Positions 7,493-14,916 of a stretch of 33,809 nucleotides of DNA are shown here, piece by piece. Origin of the DNA: Chloroflexota bacterium (GTDB lineage Bacteria; Chloroflexota; Limnocylindria; Limnocylindrales; CSP1-4). The notes beneath the pieces were generated by a model, which was not told where the DNA came from, searched no databases, and saw nothing but the letters and a program-made list of their open reading frames with translations. The stretch is taken from NCBI GenBank assembly GCA_021785175.1, contig JAJYGH010000080.1:1-33809 (forward strand), in the 5' to 3' direction. Each line of letters begins with the position of its first letter. Position 1 is the first letter of the stretch. A program made the translations under genes and the position numbers.

Positions 7493-8224
7493 ATGCGCCG
7501 TCTCACACGGTCGCCGCTCGCGCTGCTCACGATCGGCGCGGTGCTCACTGCCATCGTGGCGCTCGCCGCCAGCGTACTGCTGTCAGCACCGTCCTCGTCC
7601 GGCTCGCTCGTCGATCCGGCCGAGCCCGCCCCGACCGACCTCGCCTCGGCGAACACGCTCGGTTCCGCGACGGCCCCCGTCACGCTCGACGTCTACGCAG
7701 ACTTCCAGTGCCCGAACTGCAAGGCGTACGCGGAGCAGGTCGAGCCGCGTCTCGTCAACGCCTACGTCCGCCCCGGAACCGCGCGGATCGTCCTCCATGA
7801 CATCGCGTTCCTCGGCAAGGGATCGGCGGACACGGACGAATCCGTACAGGCCGCGGTCGCCGCGAGGTGCGCGGAGGATCAGGGACGCTTCTGGTCATAC
7901 CAGGAGTACCTGTTCGCCAACCAGGGCGCCGAGAACACGGGAGCCTTCAAGCGCTCCCTGTTCGACGCGATCGCGGATCGGCTCAACCTGAACCGGACGA
8001 CCTTCGACGCGTGCCTGTCGGATCCGGCTCGCGCCTCGGAAATCCAGACCGATACCTCCAGGGCACTCGCGTCCGGGATCCACGGCACGCCCACCGTCCT
8101 CGTCAACGGGAAGGCGGTCTCGTCCTGGGGCCTGTCGGCCATCAGCCAGGCCATCGACGCCGCCGCCGCGGCCCCGCGGTCGCCGTCTGTGACCGGCGCC
8201 GCTGCCCGGTCGCCGGGGGCCTGA
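7493..8224 (+). CDS. Membrane-anchored DsbA-family thiol oxidoreductase
   Basis: A 243-residue protein from the ATG at 7493. One N-terminal membrane segment (residues ~7-31) is followed by a Ser/Pro linker and a thioredoxin-fold domain with an inserted helical region. The active site is C73-P-N-C76 (DFQCPNCKAYA), and the cis-proline loop is GIHGTPTVLVNG. Such proteins act outside the membrane in disulfide exchange or protein folding. The start is uncertain. The ATG has GGAGG only 2 nt away, but the frame is open upstream and encodes a basic cytoplasmic tail (SKATTRRQRRAEQR) typical of this family. A CTG at 7376, well placed behind GGAGGAA, would give 282 residues. Two further cysteines (AARCAED, FDACLSD) may form a structural disulfide. 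It could serve the exported proteins encoded on either side. Confidence 0.85.
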   Translation: MRRLTRSPLALLTIGAVLTAIVALAASVLLSAPSSSGSLVDPAEPAPTDLASANTLGSATAPVTLDVYADFQCPNCKAYAEQVEPRLVNAYVRPGTARIVLHDIAFLGKGSADTDESVQAAVAARCAEDQGRFWSYQEYLFANQGAENTGAFKRSLFDAIADRLNLNRTTFDACLSDPARASEIQTDTSRALASGIHGTPTVLVNGKAVSSWGLSAISQAIDAAAAAPRSPSVTGAAARSPGA

Positions 8225-8275
8225 CCGAGCCGACAGGGACGGCGAGACCTCTTCCACAGCGAGACCTCTTCCGTC

Positions 8276-8305
8276 TTGACTCGACTCGAGGGCGACCCGT
8301 ACGCT
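8276..8305 (+). promoter_or_regulatory. Promoter TTGACT-N18-TACGCT
   Basis: A near-consensus -35 (8276-8281) and a -10 (8300-8305) lie just upstream of the coiled-coil gene. The predicted transcript starts at about 8312, directly at the ATG of a 12-codon ORF. A direct repeat of GCGAGACCTCTTCC lies just upstream of the -35. Confidence 0.6.
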
Positions 8306-8313
8306 CGCTCGGG

Positions 8314-8352
8314 ATGCGACGCTTGCCGGCCGCGCAAACGCGCCACCGCTGA
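8314..8352 (+). CDS. Possible 12-codon leader peptide
   Basis: ATG at 8314 opens a short ORF (MRRLPAAQTRHR, stop 8350-8352) placed 8 nt after the -10 hexamer, as leaderless genes are in this window. Its stop is 2 nt before the ATG of the following gene, which has no Shine-Dalgarno of its own. Translation of the leader followed by reinitiation would explain how that gene is read. It may equally be a chance ORF. Confidence 0.35.
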   Translation: MRRLPAAQTRHR

Positions 8353-8354
8353 TC

Positions 8355-10124
8355 ATGTCTGAGCCTGCAGTGCTCGTCGGGCTGGGGGCGCTGGTCCTCG
8401 TCGTCGTCGCGGCAATCGCATCGAGCCACCGCGAGCCATCGGTCCGCCTGACCGTCACCCCGCACGCGCTCCCGCGCCCGCCGCGCCTCGAGGCCGCCCT
8501 CCCCTCCGAGCCGCCACCGCATCCGGTCGGCGTGCCGGTCGCGTGGTCAGGCGATCCGGCCCGCGCCAGCCTTCCGATCGCGTCCGGCGCAGACCCCGTG
8601 CTCCACCGGCTGCTCACGCCCGAGCGGTCGGCCGCCAACGCCCTCACGCACCCGACGAACGGGGTCCCGGCGATGGCGGCGGTCCTCGCGCGCCGCCGCG
8701 AGGAAGAACCGCCCGAGGGTGACTCGCGCGTGGAGTGGGCGCAGGCGGAGACCGTGGGCTGGCCGGATTCGCACGTGTTCACGCCGGTGTCCTCGGGTGG
8801 AAGCGCGACCGAGGCCGAGGAGGCCACCGGCGCGTCGCCCGCCGCGGCGACCTCTGCCTCCGGCGCCGCCGAAACGCCGGCGGAGACGAGCGTCGCGCAG
8901 GTCCCGTGCGAACCGGAGCGACGGGCCCTCGAGGCGCGGACCGCCGAGACGGCCGAGGCGCGGGCCGTGCACGACGCGGCCATCGCCGAGCGAAGGAGAC
9001 TCCAGCGGGAACGCGACGCGGCCGTGGCCCGGGCCGAGGCCGCGAACCAGGCCATGGATACGCGGCGCATGGCGGACGACAAGTCGGCGGCGCACGATGC
9101 GTACCGGACGGAGCGTGCGTCCGGGCACGATCCGGCCGCGATCCAGCGGGCCGCCGCTCGCTGGCTCACGACGATCAGCGACATCAACGTCCGTGCCCGC
9201 GCCGCCCAGCGCGTCGCCGCGTCCGAGCGGCGGCGCGCTGCCCGCCTGACGCACGAGATCGAAGTGGGCGGGCCGCGCGTCGACGCCGCGCGCATCGCCG
9301 CGGAGCGGGCGGAGGCGGCGCTGGCGGCCGCGCGCGAGTCGCTGGCGGAGTGCGCCGAGCGGAATGCCGGGGCACTGGCCGCCGTCGCGGTCGCCCCGCC
9401 CGCGCGTCCCCCGACGCCGGAGCGCGGTGCCCCTTCGGCATCCGTCGTCGCGCCCGACAGGGGGGCGATCGATGCACCGGCGAAAGACGGAACCGGCTCG
9501 CGCAGGGAGCCTGTCCCGGAGCCCACGCCACCGGGGATGCCCGGTCCGGAACCCGCGGCATCGCGCGGGTGGCGGCCGAGCCTGCTGTCGCGCATCCTCG
9601 AGTCCGACGAGACCGCGATCGCGATCGCGGCCCGAGCGCTCGCACCCGAGTCGATCGAAGAGGCGCGTCGGTGGCACCTGGAACTGTCGGCCTTCCGCGA
9701 TGCACTGATCGAGACGGCCGTCGACGCCGGGCTCGTGGATCCCCCCATGGACAACGCCTTCTGGTCGGGGTTCACGCCGGAGCAGGCGCGAGAGGTCGCA
9801 TCCGTACTGGCAAGCCTGGGATTTCGCTACGACGGGCGAGGGGCGTTCGCCGACGGGCGAGTGCCCTCCACGCGCGATCTCGCGCTGACGATCGGGTACG
9901 CCGGGCTCGACCCGCTCCGGATCCGCAGGTGGCCGGCGCCGGCCGAGCTGCCCGGTCTGCTCCGGGGCGCGCACATCGCCGTCGTCGAACTGGTCGCGCA
10001 GCGTGCCCCGGCGCTGGCGCTTTCGCAGTTCACCGACCTGCTCGGGCCACGTGCCCGCGGGCTCGCGCTGCTGTGGGACGACTGGGGACGCGTCCGACCG
10101 ATCCTCGCGAGCCCCGCTCCGTGA
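8355..10124 (+). CDS. Membrane-anchored coiled-coil protein of unknown function
   Basis: A 589-residue protein I do not recognise. Residues ~5-22 (AVLVGLGALVLVVVAAIA) form a membrane anchor with almost no N-terminal extension. A Pro/Ala-rich stretch follows to ~184. Residues ~185-337 are a strongly charged Ala/Arg/Glu helical region (TAETAEARAVHDAAIAERR and continuing) expected to form coiled coil. A second Pro-rich linker leads to a separate C-terminal domain (~407-589) with helical and mixed character (EEARRWHLELSAFRDALIE, FWSGFTPEQAREVASVL, LALTIGYAGLDPLRI). Such a layout suits an envelope scaffold or division-associated protein, but no function is supported. Its stop lies 3 nt from the stop of the convergent deacetylase gene, so there is no room for a terminator. 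The start relies on the absence of better candidates; see the leader ORF. Confidence 0.7.
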   Translation: MSEPAVLVGLGALVLVVVAAIASSHREPSVRLTVTPHALPRPPRLEAALPSEPPPHPVGVPVAWSGDPARASLPIASGADPVLHRLLTPERSAANALTHPTNGVPAMAAVLARRREEEPPEGDSRVEWAQAETVGWPDSHVFTPVSSGGSATEAEEATGASPAAATSASGAAETPAETSVAQVPCEPERRALEARTAETAEARAVHDAAIAERRRLQRERDAAVARAEAANQAMDTRRMADDKSAAHDAYRTERASGHDPAAIQRAAARWLTTISDINVRARAAQRVAASERRRAARLTHEIEVGGPRVDAARIAAERAEAALAAARESLAECAERNAGALAAVAVAPPARPPTPERGAPSASVVAPDRGAIDAPAKDGTGSRREPVPEPTPPGMPGPEPAASRGWRPSLLSRILESDETAIAIAARALAPESIEEARRWHLELSAFRDALIETAVDAGLVDPPMDNAFWSGFTPEQAREVASVLASLGFRYDGRGAFADGRVPSTRDLALTIGYAGLDPLRIRRWPAPAELPGLLRGAHIAVVELVAQRAPALALSQFTDLLGPRARGLALLWDDWGRVRPILASPAP

Positions 10125-10127
10125 GGC

Positions 10128-10856
10128 TCAGCGCTCGATTCGGATCACCCTGAACGCATCGGCCGCCTCGACCCCGACCGCGGCACCCTGCTCCGCCATC
10201 CGCTCGCGAACCCGCTGGTCGATGCCCGCGGGATCGCGGAGCTGGCTCCGGTGGGCGTGGAGCGCGAGGAGCTTGCGGTCCACGCAGGCCGAAACGTCGA
10301 CCCACTCGGTCGGGTGATCCGTCCAGAACAGGTAGATCCGGCGGACCACGTGCGGCGCGAGCCCCGACTTGGCGAGGTGCGCGAAGGCCATCGCGTTGCG
10401 CGCCGCCGGATAGACCGCGTCGACCGCTGCAAGACCGGCGGTCCGGTGGTCCGTGTGCTGGATCATGCCGTCCCCGACGAAGACCTGCGTCGGGTCGGGC
10501 GTCATCACGGCGTCGGGCCGCATCTCGCGGATGAGCCGGACGAGCTCCTCGCGGAGCGCGAGGTCGTTCTCGAGTGCGCCGTCGGGCTGGTGGAGGAAGT
10601 GAACCGCGCGGTAGCCGACGACCTCCGCGGCCGCCCGCTGCTCGGTCTCCCGCAGCACGGCCAGTTCGACGGGGTCGGTTTCGGGATCGTCCGATCCGGC
10701 GTCGCCACTCGTGCAGCAGACCAGCTCGGCAACGGTCCCCTCGTCGATCCACCTGGCGACGGTCGCCGCTGGTCCGAAGTCGGCGTCGTCGGGGTGCGCG
10801 ACGATCACCATGAGGCGCTCGGGACGTTCGGTCAGGAGTTTCGGTTCGTCGGACAT
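10128..10856 (-). CDS. PIG-L family (LmbE-like) N-acetylglucosaminyl deacetylase
   Basis: A 242-residue zinc-dependent deacetylase of the PIG-L/MshB/BshB fold. The first metal motif is A-H21-P-D-D24-ADF, where the usual acidic residue after DD is here Asp after an Ala. The second is H134-T-D-H137. GDAGS and RETEQRAAAEVVGY are the other family blocks. Substrates in the family include GlcNAc-inositol, GlcNAc-malate and lipid-linked or antibiotic GlcNAc groups; none can be chosen here, and no thiol-cofactor ligase lies nearby. The ATG at 10856 is preferred over the ATG 9 nt upstream because TACGAT ends 7 nt before it. Three short repeats of 15 bp lie in the 240-bp gap upstream. Confidence 0.88.
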   Translation of the reverse strand: MSDEPKLLTERPERLMVIVAHPDDADFGPAATVARWIDEGTVAELVCCTSGDAGSDDPETDPVELAVLRETEQRAAAEVVGYRAVHFLHQPDGALENDLALREELVRLIREMRPDAVMTPDPTQVFVGDGMIQHTDHRTAGLAAVDAVYPAARNAMAFAHLAKSGLAPHVVRRIYLFWTDHPTEWVDVSACVDRKLLALHAHRSQLRDPAGIDQRVRERMAEQGAAVGVEAADAFRVIRIER

Positions 10857-10863
10857 CGGCGGC

Positions 10864-10869
10864 ATCGTA
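10864..10869 (-). promoter_or_regulatory. -10 element TACGAT, leaderless type
   Basis: TACGAT on the minus strand ends 7 nt before the ATG at 10856 and overlaps the upstream in-frame ATG, which argues against that ATG as a start. Confidence 0.5.
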
Positions 10870-11035
10870 CGAGCTTCGCGCGACTGACGCCGCCGCCGCG
10901 TCGGATCAGTGGCGCCGAGGGCATCTCATTGCATGCGCATACAGGGGTTGCCGCAGTGCTTGCGTATCCGTATCATGCAGAAGAGGCGTCGCCCGTCCCC
11001 CCCACGGTCGATGCCTCCTTCGTTTTCCAGGAACT

Positions 11036-11080
11036 CTCGCAGCCGGAACGCTCGCAGCCGGAGCCCTCGCAGCCCGGGCC
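11036..11080. repeat. 15-bp repeat, three copies
   Basis: Three 15-bp units begin CTCGCAGCC at 11036, 11051 and 11066. They lie just beyond the bcp stop codon, in the gap 10870-11106. That gap otherwise holds a locally AT-richer stretch around 10920-10980 with the palindrome ATGCGCAT and no gene I can support. Confidence 0.7.
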
Positions 11081-11106
11081 AGACCGCATGGCCACGGCCC
11101 GAGGCG

Positions 11107-11601
11107 TCACCCGGCCGACGACGCGGCGCCCGTCTGCATCTCCCTGATCGCCTCCAGGACCGCCTGCGCGTGGCCCTCGGGCTTCACGTTCTCCCACACC
11201 CGCGCGATCCGCCCGTCCCCGTCGACGAGGAAGGTCGCGCGCGCGTTGCCCCAGTACGTCCTGCCGTACCGGTTCTTCTCGACCCACACACCGTACGCCT
11301 CGGCCACCCCGTGACCGGCGTCGACGAGCAGCGGGAACGTCAGCGCCTGCTGTTCGCGGAACTTCGCGTGCGATGTGCTCGCATCCGGGCTGATCCCCCA
11401 CACTTCGGCCCCCAGCGCACGGATGTCCGCGTTCGCGTCGCGGAACTCGCACGCCTCGGTGGTGCAGCCCGGTGTCATGTCCTTTGGGTAGAAGTAGACG
11501 ACGACGGGACGCGGTCGCTGCGCGGACAGGCGATGCGTGGTCCCTGTGTCATCCGGCAGCTCGAAATCCGGCGCCGGATCGCCGACGTGCAACTGGCTCA
11601 T
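11107..11601 (-). CDS. bcp: Thioredoxin-dependent peroxiredoxin, Bcp/PrxQ type
   Basis: A 164-residue cytoplasmic peroxidase that reduces hydrogen peroxide and organic hydroperoxides with thioredoxin. The peroxidatic cysteine is C46 in YPKDMTPGCTTEAC, and C51, five residues later, is the resolving cysteine of the atypical 2-Cys PrxQ subgroup. The Arg and FPLLVD blocks are in place and the length is typical. The ATG at 11601 follows a TATCCT -10 element by 8 nt. It has its own promoter although it lies only 38 bp after the thiamine-transporter operon on the same strand. Confidence 0.93.
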   Translation of the reverse strand: MSQLHVGDPAPDFELPDDTGTTHRLSAQRPRPVVVYFYPKDMTPGCTTEACEFRDANADIRALGAEVWGISPDASTSHAKFREQQALTFPLLVDAGHGVAEAYGVWVEKNRYGRTYWGNARATFLVDGDGRIARVWENVKPEGHAQAVLEAIREMQTGAASSAG

Positions 11602-11609
11602 GGACCGGC

Positions 11610-11615
11610 AGGATA
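11610..11615 (-). promoter_or_regulatory. -10 element TATCCT, leaderless type
   Basis: TATCCT on the minus strand ends 8 nt before the bcp ATG at 11601. There is no Shine-Dalgarno sequence. Confidence 0.5.
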
Positions 11616-11639
11616 CCGCCGGTGGCGATTTCGTCCCCG

Positions 11640-12425
11640 CTACCGCCCGAAGGCGTACGCCGCGGCAGCGATCGCCAGCCCGACCGCCAGCACGAGGACG
11701 TCGAGCCGGCCGACCCGGATCGGGCGATAGACGCCGCGGGGCAGGTCGGCGTCGAACCCACGCGCGTCCATCGCGAGCGCCATCCGCTCGGCCCGACGGA
11801 TAGCCGTCACGAGCAGGACGAGCAGGCGACGCCCGAAGGCGGCGACGCGGCCACGGACCCCTCGGGGCTCGAGCCCCCGCAGCCGGTGGACCGCCCCGAC
11901 TGCGGTCCAGTCGGCGGCGAGCAGCGGCACGATCCGTAGCGCGGCCAGCGTGCCGTACGCGAACCGGTACGGCGCGTGCCACTGCTGGACGAGCGAGTCC
12001 GCAAGCCTCGTCGGGTCCGACACAGCGAACACGAGGAGGCTCACGAGCGCGATCACCGCGAGCCGGAGCGCAATCGTGACGCCGGCCGACACCGATCCGG
12101 CGGCGATCCGCAGCGGCCCGGTCGCGATGACTGCCGGTGCCGTGGGGTCGCCGTTCGCGGGATTGACGAGCACGGTGAGCACGCCGAGGCCGAGCGCGGC
12201 GAGCGCGAGGGGTGCGAGCCGCGTCGGGACCCGCCCGAGGGGCAGTCCCGAGAGCAATACCACGGCGAGGACCGCGACGATGGCCAGCATGAGCGGGACG
12301 CCCGGGCCGGCGGGCAGCACGACCACGAGAAGCCACGCGACACCCACGGCGAGCCGCGTGACGGGCGCAACGCGCGTCAGGAGCGCGGGACGGACGGGCT
12401 CGAGCGGGGCCGGGAGGAAGCTCAC
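11640..12425 (-). CDS. ykoC: ECF transporter transmembrane protein (EcfT, YkoC-like)
   Basis: A 261-residue integral membrane protein, the T component that couples ATPases to the substrate-binding S component. Several hydrophobic segments span residues ~20-170. The coupling helix region carries the family Ala-Arg-Gly pattern (RRAERMALAMDARGFD), and a last membrane segment closes the C-terminus. GTG at 12425 is chosen because it gives the 4-nt GTGA overlap with the stop of the double ATPase; ATG at 12440 is an alternative. It is the last gene of the operon that starts at the TPP riboswitch, so the transporter is predicted to import a thiamine precursor. Confidence 0.88.
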   Translation of the reverse strand: MSFLPAPLEPVRPALLTRVAPVTRLAVGVAWLLVVVLPAGPGVPLMLAIVAVLAVVLLSGLPLGRVPTRLAPLALAALGLGVLTVLVNPANGDPTAPAVIATGPLRIAAGSVSAGVTIALRLAVIALVSLLVFAVSDPTRLADSLVQQWHAPYRFAYGTLAALRIVPLLAADWTAVGAVHRLRGLEPRGVRGRVAAFGRRLLVLLVTAIRRAERMALAMDARGFDADLPRGVYRPIRVGRLDVLVLAVGLAIAAAAYAFGR

Positions 12426-14185
12426 GGCTGCCACGGCCACGCCGGCCGCCAGGGGGGATCGGCGAAGAAGGCATTCGGTGAGCCCTGGAATACGACACGG
12501 CCGGCATCGAGCGCGAGGACGCGGTCACATGCCGGCACGAGACGGGGGTCGTGCGTCGTCATCATCTGCGCCTGCCCTCGGTCGCGGAGGCGGTCGAGGA
12601 GCGCGACCACAGCGTCCGCGCCGCGCCGGTCAAGGCCGAAGGTCGGCTCGTCGAGCAGCAGGACCGCCGGGTCGCCGATGCTCGCCGCCGCGATCGACAG
12701 CCGCCGCTGCTCGCCTTCGCTGAGCCGGAAGGGGTTCTCGCCGGCAAGCCGTTCGAGACCGAACGCCCGGAGAGCCGCTTCGACCTCGGGCGCGGAGGGA
12801 TCCGCGGGATGGCCGGCGACGGGCAGGCTCGCCGCGACCTCCGCGGCACACGTCGACGCGACGAAGCCGAGCTCGGGGTTCTGGAACACGACACCGACGG
12901 TGCGCGCCAGGTCGCGGGCCGGCAGCCGCGCGGGGTCGGCGAGGCCGGATGGCCCGGCGACGCGCACGGTTCCGGACGACGGCCGGCGGACCCCGGCAAG
13001 CGCGAACAGCAGTGTCGATTTGCCGGAACCGTTCGGCCCGATCAGCGCCACCCGTTCGCCTGGGCGGACGGCCAGCGACACGTCCGCAAGCGCGGCGCGC
13101 GCCATCCCGCCCGGCGACGCCGGGTAGCGCACGGTGATCGCCTCCGCTCTGAGCACGGCCCGATCCCGACCGCGTTGACGGCCCGCGAGCCGGGGGGGCG
13201 CATCCGGAACCGCAGGGCTCGTCGCGAGGGGCATGCCTTCGGCCGTCGCGTCCTCGCCGCCGCCGACCGTCCCGTCGGCGTCCCCACGTCTCCCGTCGGC
13301 GACGTGTTGCCCCGCCGATGGCGCCGCCCACGGTGCCCAGGCCCGCGGCACCCAGCTTCCGAGCCGGCCCAGCAACGCCGCGTGCGCACGCCCCACCTCG
13401 TCCGGCGGTCCGAACGCCATCTGGCGGCCCGCGTCGTCGATGAGCAGCACGAGGTCGGCGAGGGGCAGGGCCGCGTCGAGCCGGTGCTCGACGATGACGA
13501 GTGTGCGCGTCCGCGACGCCGCCATCTCCCCGATCCGCTCGAAGACATGCTGCATGCCCGGCGGGTCCAGGTTCGCGGTCGGCTCGTCGAACACGAGCAG
13601 CCCGGGCATCGGCGCCAGCACGTCCGCGATCGCCAGGCGCTGCTGCTCGCCGCCTGAGAGCGCGGCCGTCGCCCGCCGCTCGAAGCCCGACAGGCCGACG
13701 GCCGCCAGCGCGTCCGGCACCCGCGCCCGCATGTCGTCGCGTGCCCATCCGCGGTTCTCGAGCCCGAACGCGACCTCGTCCTCGACGCGCGGCATGACGA
13801 GCTGACTCTCCGGCTCCTGGAACACGATCCCCGCACGCGCCGAGACCCGCTGCATCGGCGTTGCGGCCACGTCGAGGTCGCCGACCCGGAGCGTGCCCGA
13901 CCAGGTCCCGGCGATCTCGTGCGGGACGAGCCCCACGAGCGCGCGCGCCAGGGTGCTCTTGCCGCTGCCCGACGGGCCGATCACGAGCAGCGTCGAACCG
14001 GCCGGCACCCGGAACGTGAGGCCCTCGAGCGCGGGGCTCAGGCGACCGCGGTACTGCCAGCCGAAATCCTCTGCGACGAGGTCGGGCGCGAGCACGGGAC
14101 TCCGATCAGCGGGCCCGCGCGCGTCCTCGAGCGCCTTGCCGGCCTCCTCCCCGGGTGCCGTCAGCGTTTCCTCCGCGGGTGCCAT
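12422..14185 (-). CDS. ykoD: ECF transporter double ATPase (YkoD-like)
   Basis: A 587-residue fusion of two ABC ATPase domains. Domain 1 has Walker A GPSGSGKST (residues ~70-78), Q-loop FQEPESQL, signature LSGGEQQR and Walker B LLVFDEPTANLD with EHR as switch. Domain 2 has GPNGSGKST, FQNPELGF, LSEGEQRR, VLLLDEPTFGLD and TTHD. A linker of about 60 residues rich in Gly, Ala and Asp joins them. The signature of domain 2 has Glu for the second Gly. It energises the ECF transporter together with YkoE and YkoC. The ATG at 14185 lacks a Shine-Dalgarno; a 19-codon ORF ends in a TGATG overlap with it and may couple translation. It lies 134 bp after ykoE. Confidence 0.92.
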   Translation of the reverse strand: MAPAEETLTAPGEEAGKALEDARGPADRSPVLAPDLVAEDFGWQYRGRLSPALEGLTFRVPAGSTLLVIGPSGSGKSTLARALVGLVPHEIAGTWSGTLRVGDLDVAATPMQRVSARAGIVFQEPESQLVMPRVEDEVAFGLENRGWARDDMRARVPDALAAVGLSGFERRATAALSGGEQQRLAIADVLAPMPGLLVFDEPTANLDPPGMQHVFERIGEMAASRTRTLVIVEHRLDAALPLADLVLLIDDAGRQMAFGPPDEVGRAHAALLGRLGSWVPRAWAPWAAPSAGQHVADGRRGDADGTVGGGEDATAEGMPLATSPAVPDAPPRLAGRQRGRDRAVLRAEAITVRYPASPGGMARAALADVSLAVRPGERVALIGPNGSGKSTLLFALAGVRRPSSGTVRVAGPSGLADPARLPARDLARTVGVVFQNPELGFVASTCAAEVAASLPVAGHPADPSAPEVEAALRAFGLERLAGENPFRLSEGEQRRLSIAAASIGDPAVLLLDEPTFGLDRRGADAVVALLDRLRDRGQAQMMTTHDPRLVPACDRVLALDAGRVVFQGSPNAFFADPPWRPAWPWQP

Positions 14186-14244
14186 CAGCGCGTCGGTGCG
14201 ATCGTGCGCTGCGGACCGACGAGCGGGCCGCGCAGGGAGGCCAT
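14185..14244 (-). CDS. Possible 19-codon coupling ORF before ykoD
   Basis: ATG at 14244 opens a 19-residue frame (MASLRGPLVGPQRTIAPTR) whose stop overlaps the ykoD start as TGATG. A GGGAG about 10 nt upstream could serve as ribosome binding site. It may be a coupling ORF or chance. Confidence 0.2.
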   Translation of the reverse strand: MASLRGPLVGPQRTIAPTR

Positions 14245-14248
14245 GCCG

Positions 14249-14260
14249 GGGAGTACTCCC
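14249..14260. promoter_or_regulatory. 12-bp perfect palindrome GGGAGTACTCCC
   Basis: A perfect palindrome in the 134-bp gap between ykoE and ykoD. Possible operator or small hairpin; no function is established. Confidence 0.3.
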
Positions 14261-14319
14261 GATCGCAGGCGCAGGCGGCGGTTCAGTCGAGTGTCCCCGA
14301 TCCGCTCCGGTGTCCCGGT

Positions 14320-14916
14320 TCAGCCGGGGAAGCCCTCGAGGACGCCGGCCCTCCGCAGCGCCCGCACCAGCAGCCAGCCGCCGTAGCCCGCGACCGCAAG
14401 CCCGGAGAGGATCTCGATGACGGCGATCGACGCCTGGACCGGGATCCCGCTCGTCGGGTAGTACACGGGGAGGTCGTGGAGCGCCTCGCCGACGCCCGCC
14501 ACGGCTCCGGCGAGCAGCGCGATCGGCAGGCCGAACGAGCGGTACAGCACGAACGCGAAGACGAGCTCGGCACCGACGCCCTGGACGAAGCCGGAGAGGA
14601 CGACGTCGAGGCCCCAGACATTCCCGAGCAGCGCCGACACGATCGCTGCCACGAGCTCGGCGAAGAGCGCTGCCCCGGGCTTGCGCACGATCAGGCCGGC
14701 GATGACGCCCGGCATGAGCCACACGCCGCTGATGACGTACTCCGCCGGCTTGACCGCCGTGAACAGCGGCGCCAGCACGTTCCACACGGTATCCCAGGCC
14801 CAGAACACGACACCGAACGCGACGGCGATGACCGCCGTGACGACGATGTCGCGGGTCCGCCAGCGGGTGTCCGGCGGCTCGAAGGTGCGCTCGAAGGGTG
14901 CTGTGCGATCCGTCAT
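14320..14916 (-). CDS. ykoE: YkoE family ECF substrate-binding (S) component, thiamine precursor
   Basis: A 198-residue integral membrane protein with five to six membrane segments beginning at residue ~22 (IVVTAVIAVAFGVVFWAWDTVWN). YkoE family blocks include PAEYVISGVWLMPGVIAG, RKPGAALFAELVAA and GFVQGVGAELVFA. In other bacteria YkoE with YkoD and YkoC imports hydroxymethylpyrimidine or thiamine. The ATG at 14916 has AAGGAGT 8 nt upstream and a 4-nt ATGA overlap with the kinase gene before it. Confidence 0.92.
   Translation of the reverse strand: MTDRTAPFERTFEPPDTRWRTRDIVVTAVIAVAFGVVFWAWDTVWNVLAPLFTAVKPAEYVISGVWLMPGVIAGLIVRKPGAALFAELVAAIVSALLGNVWGLDVVLSGFVQGVGAELVFAFVLYRSFGLPIALLAGAVAGVGEALHDLPVYYPTSGIPVQASIAVIEILSGLAVAGYGGWLLVRALRRAGVLEGFPG

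Noticed and set aside
7895-9775. 626-codon minus-strand frame
   Set aside because: It is a Ser/Ala/Arg-rich shadow of the DsbA-type and coiled-coil genes and has no recognisable motifs.
10973-11452. 159-codon minus-strand frame ending in Gly-Cys-Glu repeats
   Set aside because: It is mostly antiparallel-frame overlap with bcp; the repeats come from the 15-bp array after the bcp stop.
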